The notes beneath the pieces are model-generated. The model was not told where the DNA came from. It saw nothing but the letters and a program-made list of their open reading frames with translations, and made no database searches. Below are positions 1 to 8,814 of a stretch of 64,000 nt of DNA, piece after piece (the stretch's first letter is position 1; each line of letters begins with the position of its first letter). The translations under genes and the position numbers were made by a program. Origin of the DNA: Pseudomonadota bacterium (GTDB taxonomy: Bacteria > Pseudomonadota > Gammaproteobacteria > Steroidobacterales > Steroidobacteraceae); assembly GCA_021807675.1 (NCBI GenBank), contig JAKBCR010000002.1, positions 22,803-86,802 on the forward strand, read 5' to 3'.

Positions 1-2
1 AG

Positions 3-146
3 CGGATCGAGCGCCGGCTCGCGGAGATCAGCGAGGCGCTGTCGAGCAAGCAGGCGGAGGCGGAGGAGCCGGTCGCTGGATATTGCGCGCGGCTGAATCG
101 GCTCGTCGGAGCCATGCTGACGGAGTCGCGGGCGGGGCGGGCGTAG
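3..146 (+). CDS. C-terminal end of an unrecognised protein (partial)
   Basis: An open frame enters from the left edge and runs about 47 codons to TAG at 144-146. The visible part is charged and helical in character (RIERRLAEISEAL, then a Glu-rich stretch, ending ESRAGRA), like the tail of a coiled-coil or regulatory protein. The rest of the gene lies outside the window and no family can be assigned. It is followed by a 227-bp spacer and the response regulator on the same strand. Confidence 0.5.
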   Translation, partial: RIERRLAEISEALSSKQAEAEEPVAGYCARLNRLVGAMLTESRAGRA

Positions 147-189
147 CACGGCCCTTTGGCTTTCCATTCGGCTACGTTCCTTGCACGTG

Positions 190-241
190 CTGGCTGGGCC
201 GTGCACTGACCCTCCCTGGCGGCGGGGCCCCCGGGCCGCGT
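190..241 (+). repeat. GC-rich palindromic repeat, family 4 (copy 1, diverged)
   Basis: The spacer between the partial gene and the response regulator contains a block reading CCCTGGCGGC followed by a GGGGCCCCCGGG palindrome. The same order of motifs is found at 35196-35226 (between degS and pgl) and 54081-54100 (between ftsW and murG). It is non-coding and would fold into a strong hairpin. Confidence 0.4.
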
Positions 242-373
242 ATTTCGCTGCGCTGTCCCTGCTCTGCGAAAGCCCATGCGCCGGCGCTCGCACGATTCTT
301 GCTCAGCTTGGGCTGGGTAGGTGTCCAGGAGCACGCTGCTGTGGGATGCTCGAGTCTTGCAGGAGAGATTGTC

Positions 374-766
374 GTGGAGGACTTGCCGCACGCGCAGGTG
401 CCGCTCAAGGTTCTGGTGGTGGACGATCAGGTGGATTCCGCCGACGCAGTGGCCTGTCTGCTGTCGATGATGGGTCACGAAGTCCACACGGCCTACGGAC
501 CCCACGAGGCCCTGGAGAAGTACCGGCAGGTGCGCCCCGAGGTCGTGTTCATGGATATCAGCATGCCGGAGCTGAGCGGCCTGGAGACTGCCGCGCGCAT
601 TCGCTCCATGCCGGAGGGCACCTCTACCACCATCATCGCTCTCACCGGTCTCGGTCACGAGGCCGACCGGCGCCGCTCGCGTGAGGCGAGCATCGATCAC
701 CACGTCGTCAAGCCCGCCTCGCCCGCCGTACTTCACAGGCTACTGAGCGGCATTCACCACGCCTGA
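374..766 (+). CDS. Single-domain response regulator (CheY-like receiver)
   Basis: This 130-residue protein is essentially one receiver domain. It shows the acidic pair (VVDD, about residues 15-18), the phospho-acceptor Asp in FMDIS, the switch Thr in ALTG and the conserved Lys in VVKP. No output domain follows. A GTG start at 374 is preferred because AGGAGAG lies just upstream (361-367); the frame is open further upstream but that part is not protein-like. No histidine kinase is visible in the window, so the partner is unknown. It probably acts by protein-protein interaction, like CheY or Spo0F-type regulators. Confidence 0.85.
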   Translation: MEDLPHAQVPLKVLVVDDQVDSADAVACLLSMMGHEVHTAYGPHEALEKYRQVRPEVVFMDISMPELSGLETAARIRSMPEGTSTTIIALTGLGHEADRRRSREASIDHHVVKPASPAVLHRLLSGIHHA

Positions 767-775
767 CCGCTGCGG

Positions 776-889
776 CCGTCCGCAAGCAAGTGATTAAAGC
801 GGCCCAGGGCCGCTCCCTGGGCCGCGAGATCGACCCCTGTACGTCGGCTGGCCGCGCACAAAGCGACGCCAGGCGACTTTGCGCCAATC
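776..889 (+). repeat. Palindromic intergenic repeat, family 1 (copy A)
   Basis: This fills the gap between the convergent response regulator and hppA genes. Layout: GCAAGCAAGTGA leader, a GC hairpin (AGCGGCCCAGGG / CCCTGGGCCGC), a spacer, then a second inverted repeat ending GACTTTGCGCCAAT. The same modules occur at 22958-23068 (minus), 29605-29712 (plus) and 39830-39942 (plus). Position between convergent ends suggests a bidirectional terminator or insulator role (inference). Confidence 0.75.
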
Positions 890-891
890 GA

Positions 892-2952
892 CTAGAGCAA
901 GGGGATCATCAACAGGGCGACGATGTTGATGATCTTGATCAGGGGATTGATGGCCGGGCCGGCGGTGTCCTTGTACGGGTCGCCGACTGTGTCACCGGTT
1001 ACGGCGGCTTTGTGTGCATCGGAGCCCTTGCCGCCGTAGTTGCCTTCCTCGATGTACTTCTTGGCGTTATCCCAGGCGCCACCGCCGGTGGTCATGGAGA
1101 CCGCGATGAAGAAGCCGGTCACGATGGTGCCGATGAGAAGACCGCCGAGTGCCTTGATGCCGGCGCCTGGGCCGAGCAGGTAGTTCATGACCACTACCAG
1201 CACGATGGGCACCACGATCGGCAACAGCGAGGGAATGATCATCTCGCCGATGGCGGCACGGGTCAGCAGGTCGACGGCCCGCGAGTAGTCGGGCTTGGCG
1301 GTTCCCTCCATGATGCCCTTGATCTCGCGGAACTGGCGCCGGACTTCGGTGACCACCGAGCCGGCGGCCCGTCCCACCGCCTCCATGGCGAGCGCGCCGA
1401 AGAGGTAGGGCACCATGCCACCGATGAAGAGCCCGATGATGACCGCCGGATCGGAGAGGGAGAAGGTCGTGAGCTTGCCGGCGGCCTCGAGGTTATGCGT
1501 GTAGTCGGCGAAGAGCACCAGCGCCGCAAGGGCCGCGGAGCCGATCGCATAGCCCTTGGTCACCGCTTTGGTCGTATTGCCGACCGCATCGAGCGGATCG
1601 GTGATGTCGCGCACCTGCTTGGGCAGGCCCGCCATCTCGGCGATGCCGCCGGCGTTGTCGGTAATCGGGCCATACGCGTCGAGCGCCACGATCATGCCGG
1701 TCATCGACAGCATGGCGGTGGCGGCGATCGCGATGCCGTAGAGGCCGGCGCCGCTCGCCTCACCCAGCCTGAACGAGCTCCAGATCGCCAGGCACACGGC
1801 GATGACGGGCAGCGCCGTCGCCTTCATGGAGACGCCGAGGCCTGCGATGATGTTCGTCGCATGGCCGGTCTGCGATGCGGCGGAGATCTTGCGGACCGGG
1901 CTGTATTCCGTGGCCGTGTAGTACTCCGTGATGACGATGAGCGCGCCAGTGAGCCCGAGGCCGATGAGCGAGCAGCCGAAGAGCGGGTTGCCCTGCGCGG
2001 GCATCAGCGCGTGCGTGATGAAGTAGAAGCCGATCGCCGAGACGATGGCGGCGACGACGACACCCTTGTAGAGCGCGTTCATGATCTTGCCGCCCTCGCG
2101 GGCCGAGACGAAGAACGTGCCGATGATGGAGGAGACGATCGACATCGCGCCGAGGGCGAGCGGGTAAATGGCCGCGTGCAAGCCGGCAGCACGGCCCTGC
2201 TTCCCGAAAATCAGACCGCCCAGCAGCATGGTGGCCACCACGGTGACGGCGTAGGTCTCGAACAGATCTGCTGCCATCCCGGCGCAATCGCCAACGTTGT
2301 CGCCAACGTTGTCGGCGATCACCGCGGGGTTGCGCGGGTCGTCCTCGGGGATACCCGCTTCCACCTTTCCCACGAGGTCGGCGCCGACATCCGCGCCCTT
2401 CGTGAAGATGCCGCCGCCGAGCCGCGCGAAGATCGAGATCAGCGAGCCGCCAAAGGCGAGGCCCACCAGCGCGTGCAGCGCCGGCTCGTCGCCGATGAAG
2501 TGGCGCAGAATGGCGAAGTAGCCTGAGACGCCGAGCAGGCCCAGCCCGACGACCAGCATGCCGGTGATTGCACCGCCGCGGAACGCCACGGAGAGGGCGG
2601 CGTTGAGACCTCGCGTAGCGGCTTCGGCCGTGCGCACGTTCGCGCGCACGGAGATGTTCATTCCGATGTAGCCGGTCGCGCCGGAGAGGAAGGCCCCGAT
2701 GGCAAATCCTCCAGCGGTGGGCCAGCCGAGGAAGAAGCCGAGGAGCAGGAAGAGCACGATGCCCACGATGAGGATCGTGGTGTACTGGCGATTGAGGTAC
2801 GCCTGCGCCCCGGCCTGGATGGCGGCGGCGATCTCCTGCATGCGGGCGTTGCCGGTGGGCAGGCGCAGGATGGCGGTCATGGACACGACGCCGTAGAGAA
2901 CGGCAAGTACACCGGCCGCGATCGCGGCCCACAGCCACGTGGTGGCATGCAT
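892..2952 (-). CDS. hppA: Membrane-bound proton-translocating pyrophosphatase, K+-independent type
   Basis: This 686-residue integral membrane enzyme hydrolyses pyrophosphate and pumps H+ across the inner membrane. The family length and roughly 16 hydrophobic segments are present. The PPi/Mg-binding region is visible at about residues 180-225 ([18 protein letters not shown], then [19 protein letters not shown]), and the C-terminal [18 protein letters not shown] motif is intact. GNTTKA at 458-463 has Lys462, the known mark of K+-independent H+-pumping members (K+-dependent ones carry Ala). The start has GGGGGAG upstream. It lies downstream of, and on the same strand as, the PPi-dependent phosphofructokinase gene, 147 bp away, so the pair probably works together in PPi-based energy saving. 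Confidence 0.97.
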   Translation of the reverse strand: MHATTWLWAAIAAGVLAVLYGVVSMTAILRLPTGNARMQEIAAAIQAGAQAYLNRQYTTILIVGIVLFLLLGFFLGWPTAGGFAIGAFLSGATGYIGMNISVRANVRTAEAATRGLNAALSVAFRGGAITGMLVVGLGLLGVSGYFAILRHFIGDEPALHALVGLAFGGSLISIFARLGGGIFTKGADVGADLVGKVEAGIPEDDPRNPAVIADNVGDNVGDCAGMAADLFETYAVTVVATMLLGGLIFGKQGRAAGLHAAIYPLALGAMSIVSSIIGTFFVSAREGGKIMNALYKGVVVAAIVSAIGFYFITHALMPAQGNPLFGCSLIGLGLTGALIVITEYYTATEYSPVRKISAASQTGHATNIIAGLGVSMKATALPVIAVCLAIWSSFRLGEASGAGLYGIAIAATAMLSMTGMIVALDAYGPITDNAGGIAEMAGLPKQVRDITDPLDAVGNTTKAVTKGYAIGSAALAALVLFADYTHNLEAAGKLTTFSLSDPAVIIGLFIGGMVPYLFGALAMEAVGRAAGSVVTEVRRQFREIKGIMEGTAKPDYSRAVDLLTRAAIGEMIIPSLLPIVVPIVLVVVMNYLLGPGAGIKALGGLLIGTIVTGFFIAVSMTTGGGAWDNAKKYIEEGNYGGKGSDAHKAAVTGDTVGDPYKDTAGPAINPLIKIINIVALLMIPLL

Positions 2953-3099
2953 CAGGCTATCTCCCCCGGAACGATGAATGGCTTACAAAAAAGGCCGCGA
3001 ACTATACCACGAGCCTCGAAAGCACCCAGCATGATGGCTGGCGATGCCGTGGTGGCCGGAGGGCGGGCGTGTAGAAAGCCCGGAGCACCGGCCGTGAGC

Positions 3100-4401
3100 T
3101 CAGGAAAGCTTGAATTCGGTCCGCAGCCGCTTGCGAACGGGTACTCCCTTGATGCGGACATAGTCGGGCAGGCCGTCGCGGTAGGGCGGATAGGCCTCGC
3201 CGGCGACCAGAGGCTCGAGATAGCGGCGGCACGCCTTCGTGATGCCAAAGCCATCCTCCGTAATGTACTCGCGGGGCACCTTCTTCTCGCGATTGGCCAC
3301 TTCCGCCAGAGGCACGTGGCCCACAGACCACTTGTACGGCTTGGACGCCCTGCGGACGATGACCGGCATGACGGCGTTCATTCCCTTGACGGCCAGCTCG
3401 ACCGCCGCCTTGCCCACGGCGTAGGCCTGCTCCACGTCCACTTTGGAGGCGATATGCCGGGCCGAGCGTTGCAGATAGTCGGCGACCGCCCAGTGGTACT
3501 TGTAGCCGTGTGCCTCGCGGATCATGTCAGCCACCACGGGGCCCACGCCGCCCAGCTGGGCATGACCGAAGGCGTCGCGGGTACCGGCTTCCGCCAGGAA
3601 CTTGCCGTCGGGATAGGCGGTGCCCTCCGAGACCACCACAACGCAATAGCCGACCGTGGTGACGCATTGCTTGACCTTTTCCAGGAATCGCTCGCGCTCG
3701 AAGGGGATCTCGGGGAACAGAATGACGTGTGGCGGCTCTCCCGCCAGCGTGGAACGGACACCGCGCGTGCGGCCCGCGAGCCCGGCGGCCGCTGCAATCC
3801 AACCGGCGTGCCGGCCCATCACCTCGAAGACGAACACCTTGGTCGAGGTCCGCGCCATGGAGGCGACATCGAGCGCCGCCTCGCGGGTGGATACCGCGAT
3901 GTACTTGGCCACGGAGCCGAACCCCGGGCAGCAGTCGGTAAGCGGCAGATCGTTGTCCACCGTTTTCGGCACGCCGACGCAGGTGATGGGGTAGCCCAGC
4001 GACTCGCCGATCTGCGAGACCTTCAGGGCAGTGTCCATGGAGTCATTGCCGCCGTTGTAAAAGAAATAGCCGATATCGTGGGCACGGAAGACCTCGATCA
4101 GCCGCTCGTACTCCGCGCGGTTCTGCTCGATGCCCTTCAGCTTGAACCGTGCAGAGCCGAAGGCTCCGGCCGGCGTGTGCTTGAGCCCGCGGATGACGGC
4201 GGGACTCTCGCGGCTGACGTCGATCAGGTCCTCCGTGAGTGCGCCGACAATGCCGTCACGGCCGGCGTAGACCTTGCCGATGTAGCGCGATTGCCGCATC
4301 GCGGTCTCGATGACGCCGCAGGCCGAGGCATTGATCACGGCGGAGACCCCGCCGGATTGTGCATAGAACGCGTTCCTTTTCTTGGGCGTCGCCTTTTTCA
4401 T
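3100..4401 (-). CDS. pfp: Pyrophosphate-dependent 6-phosphofructokinase
   Basis: Cytoplasmic enzyme of 433 residues interconverting fructose 6-phosphate + PPi and fructose 1,6-bisphosphate + Pi. GGNDS at 117-121 stands where ATP enzymes have GGDGS; the Asp in place of Gly is the recognised block to ATP. PKTVDND (145-151) has the Lys typical of PPi enzymes, and MGRHAGW (195-201) is the substrate loop. The start at 4401 begins MKKATPKKRN; the frame is open upstream but that part is not protein-like. hppA follows on the same strand. Reversibility means it may serve glycolysis and gluconeogenesis. No ATP-dependent PfkA is in the window. Confidence 0.93.
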   Translation of the reverse strand: MKKATPKKRNAFYAQSGGVSAVINASACGVIETAMRQSRYIGKVYAGRDGIVGALTEDLIDVSRESPAVIRGLKHTPAGAFGSARFKLKGIEQNRAEYERLIEVFRAHDIGYFFYNGGNDSMDTALKVSQIGESLGYPITCVGVPKTVDNDLPLTDCCPGFGSVAKYIAVSTREAALDVASMARTSTKVFVFEVMGRHAGWIAAAAGLAGRTRGVRSTLAGEPPHVILFPEIPFERERFLEKVKQCVTTVGYCVVVVSEGTAYPDGKFLAEAGTRDAFGHAQLGGVGPVVADMIREAHGYKYHWAVADYLQRSARHIASKVDVEQAYAVGKAAVELAVKGMNAVMPVIVRRASKPYKWSVGHVPLAEVANREKKVPREYITEDGFGITKACRRYLEPLVAGEAYPPYRDGLPDYVRIKGVPVRKRLRTEFKLS

Positions 4402-4643
4402 AGCTTCGGGGGAATTCGTCGGTGAGGGGTGATTCCGAGGGAGCCGGCCGCGCGAGCGGCGCGCCCGCGAGAGGATACGCGGGCGGCTCTGAGCGCGGCA
4501 ATCGCGAAGCGGGGAGCGCCTGCGGGCCACCCGGCAAGCGACCGGCCGCCGGCAGGCATCGCCTGCGCCCAGGTGTTTGACCTCGTCCCCTGGCGCCGGT
4601 AACGTGAACGGCCTTTTCGCAGTTTCAGGTCTCAATCAGTCTC

Positions 4644-5303
4644 ATGCGCATCGTCCTTTTGGGGGCCCCGGGATCGGGGAAGGGCACGCAGTCTCAGCGC
4701 TTGGTCGAGCGTCACGGCATACCGCAGGTGTCCACGGGGGACCTGCTGCGCGCCGCCGTGGGCAAGGGCACACCGCTCGGGCTGAAGGCCAAGGAAGCCA
4801 TGGCGGCGGGCCGCCTGGTTGCCGACGAGATCGTGCTCGGCATGATCCGGGAGCGGCTTGCCGAGCCCGACACTCGAGGCGGCTTCATCCTGGATGGGTT
4901 CCCGCGCAATCTGGCGCAGGCTCGCGCCCTCGATCCACTGCTGCGCGAGATCGGTCAGCCGCTCGATGCCGTGGTGCAGATGGAGGTCGATTATGGCGAG
5001 CTGTCCCGCCGTATTGCCGGTCGCCGTACCTGCACCGATTGCGGGCGGGTGGCGAATCTCCTCACCTCGCCGCCAGACGAAGCGCAGAGCGAGACCTGTC
5101 CGAAGACCGGCAAGCCTCACCGCCTCTTCCAGCGCCCCGATGACAACGAGGCCACGGTGGCCGAGCGGCTGAAGGTCTACGATCAGCAGACCCGACCGCT
5201 GGTGGACTACTACCGCGAACAGGGCCTGCTGCGCACCATCGACGCCGAAGGCCCGGTGGCCGAGGTGGAGCAGCGCCTGGAAAGCGCCCTGCAGCGGGGC
5301 TAG
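4644..5303 (+). CDS. adk: Adenylate kinase, long form with Cys-containing LID
   Basis: Catalyses ATP + AMP = 2 ADP in the cytoplasm. The 219-residue protein has the P-loop GAPGSGKGT at 7-15, the AMP-binding STGDLLR and DGFPRN motifs, and the long LID domain. The LID carries CTDC and a third Cys about 20 residues later (ETCPKTGK), so a zinc site is possible but the usual fourth ligand is not obvious. It is divergent from pfp across a 242-bp spacer. Its stop codon (TAG, 5301-5303) overlaps the stop of rnd on the other strand in a CTAG palindrome. No strong ribosome binding site is seen before the ATG. Confidence 0.97.
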   Translation: MRIVLLGAPGSGKGTQSQRLVERHGIPQVSTGDLLRAAVGKGTPLGLKAKEAMAAGRLVADEIVLGMIRERLAEPDTRGGFILDGFPRNLAQARALDPLLREIGQPLDAVVQMEVDYGELSRRIAGRRTCTDCGRVANLLTSPPDEAQSETCPKTGKPHRLFQRPDDNEATVAERLKVYDQQTRPLVDYYREQGLLRTIDAEGPVAEVEQRLESALQRG

Positions 5304-6424
5304 ATCGCCCGCAGCAGCTTTTCCCCGATGACATCGCGCCGCCAACCGCGCAGCGCGGGGATCTCGTGGTCGCCCTCCGCCAGCCGCTCGAGGTCGCGCC
5401 GAGTGGCCAGTACTTCCGGGCCGATGCCCAGCTCCGTCGCCACGGCCTGATTCGCGGCGCCCAGCTTCTTGACGAGCGCGGTCTTCACCGGATCGGGCCG
5501 CTGCCGCATATCCACTGCCGGCGCGGGATCCGGAACCTGTGCCGATGCGATGCACGCGAGCAGCTCCTCGCCGCAGTGGCGCACCACGCCCGCCGGCAGC
5601 TCCGGGATCGACTGCAATGCCGCCCGCGAGCGCGGCACCCGCAGGATCAGCTCACGCAGGCCGGCATCATCGAGAATCCAGCCCCGCGGGCGGTTGCGCT
5701 CCATGGCGCGCAGCTCCCGCCACGCGGCCAATCCGCGCGCCAACCGCTCCCTGGCGGGGTCCAGGCTCCGCAGCCCCTTGACGCGGCGCCAGGCCTCTTC
5801 CGGATCCGTGGACAGACCGCGCGCGTCCGCGAGCCCCGCAAGCTCCTCGGTAAGCCAAGCGAGCCGGCCTAGCGTCTCGAGCTTCTCCTCGAGCGCGAGC
5901 TTCAGCGGTATCAGGTGCCGCACGTCGTCCACTGCGTACTCGATCTGCTCCGGCGACAGCGGCCGGCGCGACCAGTCGGTCCGTGTATGCGCTTTCGGCA
6001 GCTCGATGCCGAGCAGCCGGCGCACGAGCTCCGCGTATCCGACTTGCGCAGCGAATCCCGCGAGCGCGGCTGCGATCTGGGTGTCGAAAACCGGTCGCAC
6101 CAGTCCGATGGCGGGCAGGAGAACCTCGAGATCCTGACGCGATGCATGCATCACCTTGACGACTGTGGCCGCGGTAAGCGGACCCGCGAGCGCGCCGATG
6201 TCCGTGACCGCGATGGGGTCGACACAGACGGCCTCGTCGGCGGCCGATACCTGCAGCAGGCAGAGCTCCGCGCGATAGGTGCGCTCGCGCAGAAATTCAG
6301 TGTCGAGGCCGATGCTCGTCTGCGTCGCGAGGCGCGCGGCGAGATCGGTGACGGCGTCGGCAGTGTCGGCGATGGGTTGCAACGGGACGAAGGATGATCT
6401 GTAGAATCTCCGCCTATTATGCAT
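5300..6424 (-). CDS. rnd: Ribonuclease D (DEDD 3'-5' exoribonuclease)
   Basis: Trims tRNA 3' ends and other small RNAs in the cytoplasm. The three exonuclease motifs are present: LDTEF (Asp41), HASRQDLEVL and YAVDDVRHL, followed by HRDC-like helical domains. With ATG at 6424 the protein is 374 residues, close to the roughly 375 of E. coli RNase D. However, the first motif sits about 13 residues further in than in E. coli, so a TTG start at 6382 is also possible; neither has a clear Shine-Dalgarno. The 6424 ATG overlaps the mpl start on the opposite strand in an ATGCAT palindrome, and the stop overlaps that of adk. Confidence 0.9.
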   Translation of the reverse strand: MHNRRRFYRSSFVPLQPIADTADAVTDLAARLATQTSIGLDTEFLRERTYRAELCLLQVSAADEAVCVDPIAVTDIGALAGPLTAATVVKVMHASRQDLEVLLPAIGLVRPVFDTQIAAALAGFAAQVGYAELVRRLLGIELPKAHTRTDWSRRPLSPEQIEYAVDDVRHLIPLKLALEEKLETLGRLAWLTEELAGLADARGLSTDPEEAWRRVKGLRSLDPARERLARGLAAWRELRAMERNRPRGWILDDAGLRELILRVPRSRAALQSIPELPAGVVRHCGEELLACIASAQVPDPAPAVDMRQRPDPVKTALVKKLGAANQAVATELGIGPEVLATRRDLERLAEGDHEIPALRGWRRDVIGEKLLRAI

Positions 6425-7834
6425 GTGCATATCCTCGGCGTTTGCGGGACTTTCATGGGCGGCATCGCCGCCGTCGCGCGCGCCGCCGGCCACCGCGTGA
6501 CCGGGTCCGATGGCAACGTCTACCCGCCGATGAGCACGCAGCTCGAGGCGCTCGGGATAGAGCTCATCGAAGGCTATGACGCCGCACAGCTCGATCCTGC
6601 GCCGGACGTCGTCGTCGTCGGCAATGTCATGAGGCGCGGCCAATCCGTCGTCGAGGCGCTGCTGGACCGCGGGATTCCTTATGCATCGGGTCCGGAGTGG
6701 CTCGCGCGCGAGGTATTGCGGGACCGCTGGGTGCTCGCGGTGGCGGGTACACACGGCAAGACCACCACTTCGTCGGTTCTCGCCTGGATCCTCGAGCATG
6801 CCGGACTCGATCCCGGGTTCCTGATCGGCGGCGTGCCCGCAAACTTCGAGACGAGCGCCCGGCTCGGGGGGGCGTCCTTTTTCGTCATCGAGGCGGACGA
6901 GTACGACACGGCTTTCTTCGACAAGCGGGCGAAGTTCGTCCATTACCGCCCGCGCACGCTGATCCTGAACAACCTCGAGTACGACCACGCGGACATCTAT
7001 CCCGACGTCGCTGCGATCGAGCGCCAGTTCCATCATCTGGTGCGAACAGTCCCTGGGGGCGGCCGTATCCTCTGGAATGCGGGGGATGCGCATCTGAAGG
7101 AGACGCTCGCAATGGGATGCTGGACGCCGCTGGAGGGATTCGCCGGCCATCCCGTTGCGGAGGCGCACTGGACGGGACGTCCGACGGGTGGTGTCGAGGA
7201 TTTCTCCCGCTTCGATGTTCTCGAGCTTGGCCGCCCGCGGGGTACGGTGCAATGGGGACTCATCGGCGCGCACAACATGGAGAACGCGCTAGCGGCCATC
7301 GCGGCCGCGAGCCACGCCGGGGTGACCGTCGAGCGCTCGATCGAGGCTTTGCATTCGTTCGCGGGCGTTGCACGGCGCATGCAGCTTCGTGGCGAGATCA
7401 ATGGCGTGCGCGTGTACGATGACTTCGCCCATCATCCGACGGCGATTGCAACTACCCTCGACGGGCTGCGGCGGCGTGTCGGATCGGCGCGGATCATCGC
7501 CGTCCTGGAGCCCCGCTCCAATACCATGCGCATGGGCGTTCATCGCGACTCCCTCGCAGGCTCTCTGGCCGGGGCGGACGAAGTCTGGCTGTATACGCCC
7601 GCCGACCTGGGCTGGGACCCGGGCGGAGTGGTTGCCGGGCTTGGCGGACGAGGCCACGGACGCGGTGACGTCGCGGTGCTTGCGAGGGACCTCGCGCGGA
7701 CTCTACGGCCGGGGGACCACGTGCTCATCATGAGCAACGGCGGCTTTGGCGGCCTGCACGAGAAGCTGCTGTCGGAGCTCCGAGCGCATCACGAAATGTC
7801 TCTTGGCCAGGACGACGTGAATTCATTGCGCTGA
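6419..7834 (+). CDS. mpl: UDP-N-acetylmuramate:L-Ala-gamma-D-Glu-meso-DAP ligase
   Basis: Peptidoglycan recycling ligase that joins the recovered tripeptide to UDP-MurNAc in the cytoplasm. The 471-residue protein has the N-terminal dinucleotide-like loop GVCGTFMGG (7-15), the Mur-ligase P-loop GTHGKTTTS (110-118), EADEYDTAFFDKR, NNLEYDHADIY and the C-terminal DDFAHHPTA motif, all as in Mpl rather than MurC. It supports a meso-DAP cell wall, as does MurE here. It starts at ATG 6419 in ATGCATGTGCAT, overlapping the predicted rnd start. A long hairpin lies over and after its 3' end. Confidence 0.96.
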   Translation: MHVHILGVCGTFMGGIAAVARAAGHRVTGSDGNVYPPMSTQLEALGIELIEGYDAAQLDPAPDVVVVGNVMRRGQSVVEALLDRGIPYASGPEWLAREVLRDRWVLAVAGTHGKTTTSSVLAWILEHAGLDPGFLIGGVPANFETSARLGGASFFVIEADEYDTAFFDKRAKFVHYRPRTLILNNLEYDHADIYPDVAAIERQFHHLVRTVPGGGRILWNAGDAHLKETLAMGCWTPLEGFAGHPVAEAHWTGRPTGGVEDFSRFDVLELGRPRGTVQWGLIGAHNMENALAAIAAASHAGVTVERSIEALHSFAGVARRMQLRGEINGVRVYDDFAHHPTAIATTLDGLRRRVGSARIIAVLEPRSNTMRMGVHRDSLAGSLAGADEVWLYTPADLGWDPGGVVAGLGGRGHGRGDVAVLARDLARTLRPGDHVLIMSNGGFGGLHEKLLSELRAHHEMSLGQDDVNSLR

Positions 7835-7895
7835 GCAATCCATGCGCCGCGCAAGCCCAGGGTGCCCATCCCTGGGCGCCTGGCCAAGAGGCATT
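7795..7895. terminator. Nested inverted repeat between mpl and the CPBP protease gene
   Basis: A 17-nt arm at 7795-7811 (AATGTCTCTTGGCCAGG) is the reverse complement, bar one base, of 7879-7895. Between them sits a second hairpin, GCCCAGGG / CCCTGGGC, around 7854-7877. The outer left arm lies inside the last codons of mpl. The structure separates convergent genes, so it probably works as a bidirectional terminator; there is no classical T-run on the mpl side. Confidence 0.6.
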
Positions 7896-7911
7896 TTGCG
7901 CTGCGGTCTCC

Positions 7912-8814
7912 TCACACGAGGAGCTGGGAAACGCGTAGCTTGCTCTGCTTTCGCCTGTAGAACCGGTAGAGGCCGACGCCCAACACCACCGTCCAGCCGA
8001 GCACCAGCCAGCCGGTGAAGCCGTCATGACGGCTGAGAAGGAAGGAGAGCGGGGAGGCGCGATTCGGTTCCGACAACCCGTGAACCACCAGCATCACCCA
8101 GACCCAGCCGGCATGAAGACCCATTCCGGCCGCGGTATTGCCGGTGATCGAGCGCACGATCGCGAGCACCACGCCGACCGCCGTCAGACACAGGAACGCA
8201 TCCGCGATTCCAAGCGGATGCGCCAGCGACTGCAGCTCGCCGGCGACCAGCGCCACGCCGCTCCAGGCGCTGATATGCGCGGCGGGAATGTGGAAGGCGC
8301 CGATGAAATGTGTCCAGGCGTAGACCACGGAGGTCAGCGCGATCGCGACCGCGGTGCCGGACTCCCGCTGAATGCCGGTGTACATCGCACCGCGCAGCGC
8401 GGTTTCTTCGATGAGCCCGACAGCGAGGCCGCTGGCGAGCCGCTTTGCGACCAGCGCGGCGACCGCGCCGGCGCCGTAGCCCGCGGCCTGCCGGAAATCG
8501 AGCAGCCCGAGGGCCACCATGGATGCCGCGACCACTGACATCGTGACGACGCCCAGCGCCAGGCCGATGCCGAGCTCACGGAGGTAAACGGCGCGCGGCG
8601 CACCGAAGCCGAGACTGCCGCGGTCTGCGAGCCGCAGCCGGCGCGCCACCAACAGGAAGCCGACGAGGAACCCCAGCATCGCGATCCGCTCACCGATGCG
8701 ATTGAAGGGGAAGTCGAAATACGGATGCAGCAGCAGCCACGCCGGGTAGGTGAACGCGGCCATCGCAGCCAGGCTGCCGGCGATCAACAGGAAGAACCAG
8801 GCGAAGGCGCGCAT
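7912..8814 (-). CDS. CPBP family intramembrane metalloprotease (Abi/Rce1-like)
   Basis: This 300-residue polytopic membrane protein has several hydrophobic segments starting at the N-terminus (AFAWFFLLIAG...). The CPBP active-site motifs are present: EETALR at 136-141 (EExxxR), FIGAFH at 170-175 (FxxxH) and a later HAGW. Family members are Rce1-like glutamate-type membrane proteases; bacterial substrates are mostly unknown. The start at 8814 has GAGGA upstream. It is convergent with mpl and divergent from the small protein at 8983, so no operon partner points to a function. Confidence 0.85.
   Translation of the reverse strand: MRAFAWFFLLIAGSLAAMAAFTYPAWLLLHPYFDFPFNRIGERIAMLGFLVGFLLVARRLRLADRGSLGFGAPRAVYLRELGIGLALGVVTMSVVAASMVALGLLDFRQAAGYGAGAVAALVAKRLASGLAVGLIEETALRGAMYTGIQRESGTAVAIALTSVVYAWTHFIGAFHIPAAHISAWSGVALVAGELQSLAHPLGIADAFLCLTAVGVVLAIVRSITGNTAAGMGLHAGWVWVMLVVHGLSEPNRASPLSFLLSRHDGFTGWLVLGWTVVLGVGLYRFYRRKQSKLRVSQLLV

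Noticed and set aside
790-2526. Long open frames antisense to hppA, pfp, lptA, murA and other genes
   Set aside because: High GC removes stop codons from other frames. These translations are Arg/His/Asp-rich with no family motifs, while the opposite strand encodes clearly recognised proteins.
4402-4643. Riboswitch or tRNA in the pfp-adk spacer
   Set aside because: Small GC hairpins are present but no conserved riboswitch core, and no cloverleaf with a T-arm could be made.
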